This document shows positions 29,363-40,060 of a stretch of DNA of 64,000 bases, one piece after another. The notes beneath the pieces are model-generated. The model worked only from the letters and a program-made list of their open reading frames with translations. It had not been told where the DNA came from and searched no databases. Source of the DNA: Sphaerulina vaccinii (Eukaryota; Ascomycota; Dothideomycetes; Mycosphaerellales; Mycosphaerellaceae); NCBI GenBank assembly GCA_022570795.1, contig JAKUDP010000003.1:1860001-1924000 (forward strand). The letters are read 5' to 3'. Position 1 is the stretch's first letter. Each line of letters begins with the position of its first letter. The position numbers were made by a program, and so were the translations under genes.

Positions 29363-30739
29363 TTGATCCCTGTTAGGGAGCCGCAGTGGACAGGGCTAGG
29401 GTGTTGCCGTCGCCCACTGTTTGACTGAACGTTACAACGCTGTTCAAACGTCTTCTTTCTTTAGCAGAGTCTAGATCGAAGTACTGAATATGGGAGCATG
29501 ATCAGCAGTTGTGAATATGTTGTTGCTGCTGCTATCATGTGGGTAGATTTCTGGTTGTTTGGCTGTGGAAGGGGAAGCACAAACAAGCCTTATGCAGGAG
29601 CCATCCCACAGCAACGCAAGAGCCTCATCATCAGACTCTACTCTAATAATTGCGCGCTGCCAACTTTCGCCGCTCCACGACCATCTTCCTTGACACTCCA
29701 CGATACACAGCCACGCGGAAAACATGTTCGCCACGCTTGAAACACTCTCTCTTCACACCCCATACCATTCTGCACAACAACCTGGAAACGGACGAATATG
29801 TAATGCCGGACTGCTCGCCGGGACGAGAAGAGATGGTGGTCAGCACTGCCGAAACGCGTCCACTCTGAAACACAACTTTGATTGCGGCTCAAAATCCGGC
29901 TTGCCATTGGCTAGATTAGCACGCCCAGTTCATGCATAACATGACATTCGATCACTTTCTTCACTGCAATATATGAGGAATGATGATATCAGACTATGCA
30001 ATGGATCATCTGCTTTCACACAAACCTGTTGTGTACCTGGAATACGACCTGGTCTGGAGACGTCATCTGTGCCTGACTTGCAGCGGCCGGCCATGCAGTG
30101 TCACCGCAGCTGATAGCTGAGCATGAAGCTGGATTGGCGGTCTGCTGACTCGTCCATGAACCACCTGACGAGCATGCAGGATCCTGACTGTGCGATTGTC
30201 AGTTCCCAAGGCTCTCGAATTATGCGATAGACGGACCATCAAGATTTCTTCTCCGGCAGTCCCTTCGAAGCACTCCACGGTGCATCTGGACCCCTCGGAC
30301 ACATAACACTTCGCATGCCGTCTTTGTTAGTAGATATCTTTCGGCAGACGAAAGGAATCATGTCGCTCGGCTGGAGAGGACTACGGTGATGAAGGGATCA
30401 ATCTGCAGCCACCTCGATATTTCGTGCAGTGCCTGTTCAAAATGGTGTGCTTCACCAATGGCTGGTCCACTGCGCGAACCTCTTCAAATGCGCCCCCAAT
30501 CGTATATCTGGGGGTGCGGGCAGCTCATTGGTGGATTCTTGTACAGCTGATTAGCACTAGGAAACACCTCCTCTTTGAAGAGGAGAGAGACATACATCTA
30601 ATTGAGCGAGCTATGGTTATGCGGCAACGACAATGTTGCAGAGCTGTGAACTGTGGCAACAAGATCGTCAGCTGTGTCATAGACACCGACATGCAAGTAT
30701 CACAAGCATATATCTTGACCGAGACCTGCCACTATTGGC
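29363..30739. other. Long intergenic region, no gene recognised
   Basis: About 1.4 kb between the KNR4-type gene and the divergent pectin methylesterase gene. Several short frames occur on both strands but none has protein-like composition or splice partners. It probably includes the regulated promoter of the esterase gene on the right. Confidence 0.45.
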
Positions 30740-32018
30740 TTGCGGCAGCAGACTGAACGCCTCTTGCTTGTCGTGATGTATTGGGCCATCTCCATCGCAC
30801 TGCTCTTTCAGTGCCTGGCCTCGGCATCATCTTACAGTCGTGCTGCTTGTCAGCGTCCGACCACCAACCCATTGGAAGGATGTCCCAAGCATACACTCCT
30901 CGTCGGTCCACTTGCCAAATTCACCAGTATCCAGGCCGCAGTTCTCAGCATCTCGAACAGCAGAGATCCATATACGATCCTGATCCTGCCCGGTAACTAC
31001 ACCGAGCAAGTCAATATCACTCGCCAAGCACCTCTCACGCTTCTTGGTCAAACAACCAATACCAACAGCGCATCTCACAATCTGGTCAACGTAATCTGGC
31101 ACAACGCCACAGGCACAGCCTCGACCGGAAGCTACGACAACGCTTACACGAGTACACTCACCATCGCGCCGACCCTCAACTCCAGTTTCACGGGATCAGG
31201 CCCGACCGGCTTTGCTGTGCCACAAGATACTCCCTATGGCAATGAGAACTTCCGAGTCTACAATATCAACTTCATCAATGACTATCTGCCTTATTCCGCT
31301 GGCCCGAGCCTTGCCCTTAGTGTCTCATACGCCAATGCCGGATTCTACTATACGCAGTTCTTGAGCTACCAGGATACGGTCTACGTGGGTAAGCTGGGCA
31401 ATGCATACATGTACGACTGCATCATCGGTGGACAGACAGACTTCTTCTACGGCTTTGGCACGCTCTGGGTACAAGCATCCCAGATTCTCCTTCGCGGTTG
31501 CGGTGGAGGTATCACGGCCTGGAAAGGTACCAACACGACTTTCACAAACCATTACGGAGTCTACATTCATGACAGCAATGTCACCAAAGCCAACAGCTCT
31601 TTGAGTCTCAGCCACGCATGCGCCCTCGGACGACCCTGGAACTCGCAACATCGATCCATCTTTGCCAATACCTATCTTGACGATAGCATCTTGCCTGCAG
31701 GATACATTGAGTGGTCAGCAACAGACCCAAGAGTAACTTCAAGTAAGACATCTCCTGAGCGACGATCGCATGGTATTACCTGGCGAAGAGCTTGAACAAG
31801 TGCTGACTGATTGCGTGCGTCTAGACACTACCATGGCAGAATATCGTGACTATGGACCCGGCTGGAATGAGACTGCACGAAGAGCCAGTAACGTCACGAG
31901 AGTGCTTTCGGACGAGGAATATGCGCCATACTCCACACTCGAGAAGGTCTTCCAATATCCTTTCTCCGGCCAATTTGGTAACACTGCGTGGATTGATCGC
32001 CATCCAAAGGTGGAATAG
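30740..32018 (+). CDS. Secreted pectin methylesterase (carbohydrate esterase family 8, 398 aa)
   Basis: Spliced model: 30740-31742 and 31825-32018; the 82-nt intron has a GTAAGA donor and TAG acceptor with matching phase. A second ATG at 30776 is also possible. The N-terminus (MYWAISIALLFQCLASASS) is a signal peptide. Family CE8 motifs are visible: FTSIQAAV and LPGNYTEQV near the start, FLSYQDTVYV (oxyanion Gln), DCIIGGQTDFFYGFG (catalytic Asp at TDF; the first Asp lies in the YDC segment), and ALGRPWNSQHRSIF (substrate-binding Arg and Trp). It removes methyl esters from plant pectin, allowing pectinases to act. A copy in the genome suits a plant pathogen, endophyte or litter fungus. The 5' intergenic region is long, which suits regulated expression. 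Confidence 0.93.
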
Positions 32019-32407
32019 CCATCGTAACGGATTCAGAGCTGATATGCAAATATATATCACCAGAAGAGCTCGCGGTGTTCGCACAAGAAGGCTAACTTGT
32101 GATCCACTAATTTTCTTCCGAACGTCTTCGACGCGCGACCTTGAGCCAGTGGTGTCTTACGCAGCAGCCACTCAAGGGCACCTCCATTGATCTTACAAGA
32201 CCAAAGTCTTACTGTAGTATCATCGCTCGAAGACATGTCTCGTTGATATGTGTCAAGGACAAGCTCCCTGCATACATAAAGCTGACCACCATCGCATCTC
32301 TTTAAACCTCTCAGAACAACAACGACCGCCCACATCCACGTCCACATCACAAGCACACTGCGCCAACACAGGAATACCAGCACGACAGATCAACTACCTA
32401 AGCAATC
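32019..32407. other. Intergenic
   Basis: 389 bp between the esterase stop and the small Cys protein. It ends in a C/A-rich leader just before the ATG at 32408. Nothing else recognised. Confidence 0.45.
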
Positions 32408-32641
32408 ATGTCGAGCAATAACGACTACACTCCTCCTGTCACACGATCCGGTAAGCGCCAAGCAGAGAAAGAGCACTCCGACAGGCGTCAAGCACAAAAG
32501 GACAACCAGAAGAGATATGACGCATGTTCCATATGCTCGCGTGGGCAACCGCCTTCTACGCCCGCACCTTGGGTCAAGCGACACTGTTCACGGTGTCATG
32601 CTACGCATGCGGCTAGGAAGTGTGTAGAGAACGGGATGTAA
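32408..32641 (+). CDS. Small cysteine-containing hypothetical protein (77 aa)
   Basis: The ATG at 32408 follows an A/C-rich fungal-style leader. The first 37 residues are polar and highly charged (KRQAEKEHSDRRQAQKDNQK). The second half has CSIC, then HCSRCHATHAARKC, giving a C-x2-C plus C-x2-C arrangement about 17 residues apart with a His-rich stretch. This could bind zinc in a small treble-clef or ribbon fold. There is no signal peptide, so disulfide-rich effector status is unlikely. I know no family for it, and it may be lineage-specific. Confidence 0.45.
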   Translation: MSSNNDYTPPVTRSGKRQAEKEHSDRRQAQKDNQKRYDACSICSRGQPPSTPAPWVKRHCSRCHATHAARKCVENGM

Positions 32642-32910
32642 GGGATGTGGATAACGAGGACTGAGTCGTGGAAGGGGTGGGAAGATGGTGATGAGGTAAG
32701 AGGGGAGTGGGTATGATGGAAGGAGGAGTGGAGGGTGGAAGAAGAAGGAGCGCTAGTCTGCTGAGAGGCATGAACTGCAGCAAGTGAAGAAGTGCGAGAT
32801 GGCGTGCGTATCTGAAGTTGAAGTCATCTGGTCCGGACGCGCGAAATCTGAGGCACAAGTCACCAGCAGCCTTACACAACCCACTCTCCTACATACCATT
32901 GTCATCATTG

Positions 32911-33501
32911 TCACTTACCATGCTTGCGCTTACGACAACCGTATTCACCAACCTGCGAAGAGCTGTCTCCTGGTGCCAGAGCCCGCTCGCTCTGATCCTC
33001 TTCCTCTTCCTCATCACTCTCCTCCTCATCCTCCTCTTCCTTATCACTCTCCTCCTCAGAAGAAGAAACCCCCAACCTAACGAACCTATCCAAACTCTCA
33101 AACCTCATAACCTTCTTCTTTTCCACCAACCACCACAAATCCTCTCTCAATTGCTTAATATCCACTCCAGCGGCCTTGATCAATGCCGCACCACCCTTAT
33201 CCATCGCCTTCTTTGCAGGATCATACAAACACTCCAGAGCGACAGACATACTATTCTCAATAAGATAACTAGCCTCTGAAGCAATAGTGCGATCTTCTTC
33301 ATGTCGATTTCTCAGACGTTGTTGGACGAAGTCGCGAAAACGTTCGGGACTTTGAGGATCGATTTTTCCGAAATTGTAGAGGGCTGCTGTGCGTTCTTTT
33401 ATGGAGGCGAGGATTATGTGGAGGATGCATTCTGAGAGATTACCTTTGTGTTTTTGTTTCGCTGGAGGCTGGTCAGTGGGTGGTGGTTTTTTAGGAGGCA
33501 T
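32911..33501 (-). CDS. Hypothetical protein with helical core and acidic tail (196 aa)
   Basis: The ATG at 33499-33501 (MPPKKPPPTDQPPAKQKHK) is chosen over one 72 bp upstream because the basic, Pro-rich start looks natural. Residues about 25-140 are predicted mostly helical (CILHIILASIKERTAALYNF, FRDFVQQRLRNRHEED, IKQLREDLWWLVEKKKVMRF). The next 40 residues are almost wholly Glu/Asp/Ser, followed by a short basic end (CRKRKHGK). The helical part then acidic stretch suggest a nuclear protein that binds a basic partner, perhaps histones or a ribosomal protein, but this is composition-based inference. Family unknown. Confidence 0.6.
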   Translation of the reverse strand: MPPKKPPPTDQPPAKQKHKGNLSECILHIILASIKERTAALYNFGKIDPQSPERFRDFVQQRLRNRHEEDRTIASEASYLIENSMSVALECLYDPAKKAMDKGGAALIKAAGVDIKQLREDLWWLVEKKKVMRFESLDRFVRLGVSSSEEESDKEEEDEEESDEEEEEDQSERALAPGDSSSQVGEYGCRKRKHGK

Positions 33502-33884
33502 GATGGGAGGAGGGTTCTTGTAGTGTGATAGATGATGGAGATAGATCTCCGGAGCAGACTTGACTTTGTACATACATAGGAGTGTTTGCTGTCCGTTGTG
33601 CTTTCGTAGGAATACTGCCTTCCGGATCTTCTGGCTGTCACTCCGTCAGCCTTCTCTGTGGACTACTGGGAAGTCATCTCAAAGTCAGTCTATCGTGAGT
33701 GCTGCAGTTATGCGAAGTCTGGAGAGAAGGCGGAAATAAGTAGCATCTCATCACTGTAGCGTTCTGCCACATCTTCATTCTCTATCTCATCCTGTCTTGC
33801 GTAGCTAGGTCTCTACCAAGCTCTCTGATATCCCATATGAACACAACAGTAGGTAGTGTATACAAAGACCAGTCAAGACCAAAA
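33502..33884. other. Intergenic
   Basis: 383 bp between the SAC3 stop and the start of the acidic-tail protein, both on the minus strand. It should hold the SAC3 3' UTR and the promoter of the small gene. Confidence 0.45.
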
Positions 33885-36800
33885 CTAGTCGCTGAGACAG
33901 ATAGGCTCATTCTCATCTTGTCCAACTTTCTGCAATGCCTCTGCCGCCTGACTCTTAGGTGGCGGAGCGGCATAGACCTGACGTCCATAGTTGGCTTGAT
34001 AGGAGTTGGCATACATGCCAGGATCCTCATCAGTCTCCTCATCATACTCTTCGCCTTCCTCATCATATCCATCTTCGTCCTCAACGTCGCCATCTTCGTC
34101 TTCTTCAGAGTACTCGCGCGCGTAACGCTTGGAGAGTATGTTCCCAGCTTCGTCAAGCTCGAGCTCCTCGTCTTCTTCAAGGTCTTCATTTTCGTCATCG
34201 TCGGCGAGTTCTGCTTCAGTGAGGACAGGACCGTGTTGATAACTGCCAGGTTCCTGCTCGTCTTCTTCATCATCATCGTCGTCGTATTCGAGCTCACTCT
34301 CATTTGGCGTGGTCATCTGATTTTGGCCTGGGAAGTCTTCTTCTCTTCCGTCCTCCTCGTCCTCATATTGCTCCTCGTTGTCTTCGCTGTCATGCTCGTC
34401 GGCAAGAGCGGCGAAGCGATTGATGTGCTCAGGCTGCGATGCAGGATGTTGATCTTGTGTCTCCTCCTCAGCTTCTTCGTCTCCGAAGAGTGATCCACCT
34501 TCGTCAGCAGCATGTGCAAGCTGGTTGAAGAACTGAGCCTGGCCAAAAGCCGTATCCTGATCGCTTTCAACAACTTGCCCAGGTGTCTCATCCTCGTCGT
34601 CAGACAACAATGATATTGCTGCGGCAGCAGTCTGAGAAGGCATGTACGAGTTCGCTGGTGTCGCTTCACTTTCCTGACTGGCTGCGGCGAATGCATCCGG
34701 GAGTGTTGCTGCCGGATGTCCAAAGCTGGCAGACAGCGCGTCCGGAATTTGGTCGACTGAAATGGTATGATCTTGAGTCTGCTCAGGCTGCTCGGGCGCG
34801 GTGGCGAAGCTCCAGTTCTGGTTTTGTGCAAAGGCGTTACTGCTTCCATGTGAAGTACCGTTCGCCTGGGTTTGTGAAGCGAAGCTCGTCAGTTTTGTTG
34901 GCTGAGCGTAGGAATTGCTCTGATAATCATGCGAGTTCACCTGCTGTGCGTCTTGCAAGAACGGGTTGGATGAATTGTCGAAGGCTCCGGCGAACGAGGT
35001 CGACTGTGAGAGAGGATTCTGAGGCTGCGTTGCAAGCGAAGCAGCATGTGAAGAAAAGCCGAATCCCAAAGAGTCTCCAGAGGGAAATGTTTGAACTGGA
35101 TCTGGCGCAGTGGTTGTCGCTTGGCTTGCATTGTCCAACATCTCGGATTCGCCGTTGGTGTGCGGCAGTTGAGGCAGCCGTTTCTGTGATACAAAAGGCC
35201 TGGCCGTGGCATCCTTCTTGGGCGATGGAGACGCTGCTTTGCTTGGCGTGGGTGGCACATGTTGCTCGGTGCGCGAAGTTGGTCGACTGCTTGCAATTGA
35301 CTGTGCAATTGATCTTGAAGCACGAAGCTCGTTGGCGCGTTCGATGGCTTTACCATACTGCTCGCGTGGCACGAAACGGCTCTCGCGAAGGCGGTAGGCA
35401 GGTACTTCACGATTGTTGACAGAACCGCCGAAGTCAGAGTTTCCAGAGAGGCGTAGTCTGGCCTCTGCTCTAGCACGTTCCATAGTCGGCGACTCGTGGT
35501 CTGACCGAGAACCACTTCTGCTACGTCGAAATTCATCCTCCTTGACGACTTCAGATTTCAGAAAGTTCGCACCTTCTTGTAGAGCTTCTCTGGCTGCTCG
35601 CAGACGCGCAAACAAAGTTTCATCGTCAGTGTCAGGCTTCGAGCGCACTGACCTGGCTGATGGAGGTGGCATCAGCGCTCGGTCCTGATCTTGACTTGGA
35701 TTGAGGCGCGTCAGTGATGAAGCATCCAGCTTGGCAGTTGCTGCATCCAGAGACTCAGACCTGCTCCGCTTGGTACCACGATCTGTGCCAACAGACTCAG
35801 TCGGTTTTGGTTTTAGACCCATGGCCTTCATGCGAAAGTACGTCGACTTCGTAGTGCTAGTACGCTTCGAAGCATCGCCAGCGAGAGAGAAGCCCAGGAA
35901 GGAAGATCTCTGCAAGATGTCCGCTTGCGGGCTAGGACTGGCTGTAGGCTTCACCACCCTGCCGTTGCGGTCGACATGACTTGTACTTTTGGCGCGCTTG
36001 TGTCCGTTCTCGCGTAGAGATACGACAGACTCGTCATCGACCGTATCTGCTGTCCGTTTGCTGCCCGCTCGTGCTTGCCTGTCGAGACCGAAGCGACTTC
36101 CTCCATTTGTTGACTGGAACATCGCGTCAACTTCTGCTTGCTTGTTCGGCTTTCTGCGTACAATTGCCGAGCCAGCTCGACTGGACTGCAAGGAGGAGGT
36201 GTCAATGACACTGCCGCTGTTGCCCATATCTTGATCTTGTGTCTCTTGTAACCTGCGTTCTTGTCGTTTCCTTCGCTCAAGAAGCTTTCTCTGATCGCGT
36301 CGTCGTTTTATGATGCCGCGCCACCTCTTTCCGTACTTGTCCTCAAGTGAGAACTGCCGGAAATCGTCTGCCTCTTGGTTGATGCGCTCGAGATATACCT
36401 TCTCCTGCACTTCAGTGACCAGACTACGCACGGAGAACTCCACAAATTGCTTCAGGTATCCAGTGGTGGGGTCTGTGACGAGCTCGTTTGCCAGACGCGT
36501 GAGAATGGCGTCAAATTCAGATGCTGCTGTTGATGCGCGTGAAGCCGCAGTGGGTAACGCTTGTGGCTGTTGTTGTGGAAAGAGCGAGGACTGCAGCTGT
36601 GGTGGCTTCAGCGACGCAGTAGAAGGTTGTGCTGGTGCTTTGTCTGCTGTCGCGTCGTCACTCGCGGTGAAAGAGTTCGATAGAGGTGATGGTCGCTTGG
36701 GTTTCGTGTCGAGTCCTGATAGGCGTCGCGGTGGTGAGGATGCGCCTGCTTGCTGTGTGGTATTTGATGGCTGTGATGTCGCGTTCGGTGATGTCGGGTG

Positions 36801-39406
36801 AGGTTGAGGTGGAGGTGATTGAGGTGAGATCGGTTTGAAGTTTGTTTCCGGCTGCACAATAGGACCCGTCTGCACAATAGAGCTTGGCGAAGCCGGTGTC
36901 GCTCCAAACGGTGACCCAAGTGCAGGTGCAGCGGGCGCTTTGAATTCCAGCGACGGCACATTCTGCTGCTCTGGCAATGCGAGTGGTGGGAATGTGAGTT
37001 TTGGAGGTGGAGCGCTCGTCGCAAATGGGTTGCTCAGTGTAGGCACTGGTGCTGGTGGTGTAGTTGAGCCACTCTCCTCTGGCGCGTCGACTGGAGCTGG
37101 CTTGGGCGCGAACAGGCTGGTCCCTGGACCCACGCTAGCATTGTCTGCTGGCTTTGGCGGGAAGATAGAAGGAACCTTGTTCTCAGCAGGTTGCCCAAAG
37201 CCGCCGAATGAGAGCTTAGGTGCAGCATTGTCGCCTGCAGTGCTCGGTGTGCTGGAAATTCCAAGGCCAAGCGAAGTCGCGGGAGCTGGTGGGTTCGAGA
37301 ATAGCGAAGAATCCGTCGCTGACTTGAAAGGGTTGCTGTTTGCCAGGGATGCTGGCGCCTCGGACTTCGCTGCTGCCGTAGCGAACGGATTGGGAGCCTG
37401 CGTAGGTTGTCCAAACCTAGTGAAAGGCTTTGGTCCTGATGGCTGACCAAATGCAGATGTACCAGACGACGGCGTGCCGAAGGCAGATGGAGTGGAAGAC
37501 GTTTGTGCAGCACCGAAGGGGTTGGTTTTCAATGGCGCACCAAAAGACACAGGTGCAGCTGTAGAGGTCGCTCCAAAGAACCCAAGCGGCTGTGCTGTTT
37601 TGTCCTTCTCTGGCTTGGCTTCGGGCACAAACAAACTGTCCTCATCATCCTCGTTTGCAACTCCTCCGTTAACCCCTTCTCCATCTTCCGCATCTTCCAT
37701 CGCCTCTTCCATTCCATCCTCTTCTTCCTCTTCAGTTGTGAGCATGCCTTGTTGTTGCGCTTGGCGCACGCTAAGACCATCTATGACGGCAGAGAGCGTG
37801 CGACGTTCCCGCTTGCTCTCTACCAGATATGTCTTCAGCTGCGAGGGTCCTCCTGCATCCTCCTGTGGCAGTGTCTTCCCATTGATCTCCAGGTATCGAT
37901 CACTACCATCGGGCAGATCTCGAAATTGAAGTCCGAAGCGGCCGCAAAAATCTTCTAATTGCTCGTCGTCGTCGAAGTAGAACAGCTTGCCAAGATCAGA
38001 AAGATGCCACTCGGTGTTGGCGCCTTTGGTAGGAAATCGTGTCGTCCGTAAGATGCCGCTCAAAACCATTTTCCGGACGAGGTTAAAGTAGATCTCCGCC
38101 ACGCAAGCCATCAGATATGAAACCTTCCTGGACTTCACGAGCTGCCAGAAGTTTTCCCAGTCCTGCCGAGCGACGATGTGTGCGGTAGCGTTCGCGCCAA
38201 AGAACGGTCCCTGTACATCGGAAGTGTTACATGCAGCTGCATACACTTTCAAGGCCTGTTGTACTCGCTGGTCCTTGGCAATATCTCGTGGCCAGCTTTG
38301 TACTCGATCCTCGAGGTCAGGTGTACGATCTTGCAGCTGAAAGAGTACGCAATACGCACGGAACTCTGCCTCATTCGGGAGTGGAATACGTCCTCGGCAG
38401 TCATCATAGTATTGCATCAGCGAGAGCAGCGTCTTGTCCAGTTGCTCGCGCTCTTGCTTCGAATCGTACGCTTCGTATGGTCTCTCTTCCAAAGCGAGTT
38501 GATGCAATGAGAGGATGTGAAAGCGAGCAATCCTCTCGCAGCACTCGATCGCAATACTCAGGTCATCGCCTTTGCTGAGCTGCTGAATGGACAGGTCGTT
38601 GCGAATGGCTCGTGTTCGATCCCACACGAAATGGTGCACCTGAGAGAGTTTCGCTGAGCCAAGGACGTCATGGAACAGGTAATCGCAAGTTTGTCGCAAG
38701 ACTGCTGGAGGGCGCAAATCTGAAGGTAGTTGTTCTTCCACTCCAGCTGCTGCTCGCCTGAACTTCTTCACCATGCGGCTCTCGTCCATCGATTCTTCAA
38801 CAGGTGTGCCGGGAGCACGATTGGGGTCCTATGCGCGAGTATCAGGTCTGTGTTCGCGCTCGTTTGTCATATCTGCCCACCCACCTTTTCTTCATCCCAG
38901 ATCTCTCGTTGTACTGCTCTCTGCACTCTCTCGAACTCGGCGCACATGGATTGACAAGTGCCCACCGGCGTGATGGCTTCGCTGAGTTTCATGGGCTTAC
39001 TGGAGTCGGACATAAGACCTCGTCGGATGGCGTCTTCGCGCTCCCGTTGGCGAGCATTTTTGAGCTGTATCGAGTCATTGTCTGCAACCCGTCAGTCGTC
39101 TTCGGGGGTCGGATGACTTACTGCTGTGTATCTTTCTTCCACATTGCCGCTTGTCGTTGATGCGCCGCTCCCAGCTGAGCCATTTCTTGAAGCCTGCCTT
39201 GTAGCATTCGTCTTTCCCATCTGAAACGGATTTCCTCTTCCATTTTGCGCAAAACCAGCTCGAGTCGCATTCGATGTCGGTCGCGTTGCTCCATTGATTT
39301 TACCGCCTCGAGCTGCAGATGGTCCTGTTGGCGCTCCGTTCGTTCTGCTGTTTGGCGCAGCGAGACCACCACCGCGACCGCGTCCTCTCGTTCTCCCTGT
39401 CGACAT
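33885..39406 (-). CDS. SAC3: SAC3, TREX-2 mRNA export scaffold (about 1802 aa)
   Basis: Spliced model: 39406-39122, 39064-38885, 38828-33885. The introns are 57 and 56 nt, GT-AG, phase 0. Exon 1 is an Arg/Gly-rich low-complexity start (RGRGRGGGLAAP). The SAC3/GANP domain runs from about residue 128 (GTCQSMCAEFERVQRAVQRE) through LRQTCDYLF, FVWDRTRAIRNDL, LLSLMQYYDDCRG, FRAYCVLFQLQ and MVLSGILRTTRFP to about residue 440. A Glu-rich block and then an FG/FGxP-rich region (about 550-680, with FGAPLKTNPFG, FGQPTQAPNPF) follow, nucleoporin-like repeats that can contact the pore. The middle includes coiled-coil and disordered parts; the last 300 residues are extremely acidic. SAC3 organises Thp1, Sem1, Sus1 and Cdc31 to couple transcription to mRNA export. 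Confidence 0.93.
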
Positions 39407-40060
39407 AGCTGCCGATGCGGGAGTGTTGTAAATCGCCCGTCATGTGTCGTTGGATGAAGAACTACCGATGTTCCGGATTAAGCGATCGTGGGATATCCAG
39501 ACATATGGTCATTGTGAAGAAGACGACAAAGAGACGATTCGCGTGAGGTTCTTGGAGAGCACCAAACCACCAAACCAGCGCGTCAGTTGCGGCTCGTTCC
39601 TTCCCGATGGCACGTGCGCAGTGGTAAATACTTTCGCGTGGCGCGCTCCTGAGAACTGAGAACGACTTCACATGAAATGAAACAACTGAGACGAAGACTG
39701 ATGAGCACCTCTACCATTTTTGATTAACCACAATGCACCTATCTGTCTTGCTGATATGAACAAAGACTGCCTTTACCGCCAAGGCCAGTCACTCTCTACG
39801 CACTATCATGATCCATCATGTCTTCATCGCTCATGTTCTCATCTCAGGAGCAGCCACGGACGCTAATAATACTGTACAAGGACGCAAAACCTCAACCAAA
39901 TCTGCAAGCGTCGCAAGCACTGGGAGTATAGATACTGAAGCCCGGAAAAACAACAACGTGGGCTGAATGAAGAAAACGCTTCGCTCGCTCGCTCGCTCAA
40001 ACGCTGTCAAGAAGGATGCCAAAATTCCAAGAAAGAAGTCACGGCGGAATTCTGGTGACT
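39407..40060. other. Upstream region of SAC3 and 3' flank of the DUF2841 gene
   Basis: 654 bp without a supportable gene. A CGCT microsatellite-like stretch lies near 39982-39998. The left part should carry the SAC3 promoter. Confidence 0.45.

Noticed and set aside
33837..34493. Long plus-strand open frame (218 codons) opposite the SAC3 tail
   Set aside because: It is the antisense of the Glu/Asp-rich SAC3 end; Leu/Val/Phe runs are the expected mirror of acidic codons.
34583..35419. 278-codon plus-strand frame opposite SAC3
   Set aside because: Antisense to continuous SAC3 coding; no motif and irregular composition.
36835..37446. Gly-rich 203-codon plus-strand frame
   Set aside because: Antisense of the FG/Pro/Ala-rich SAC3 region; the Gly content mirrors Pro/Ala codons.
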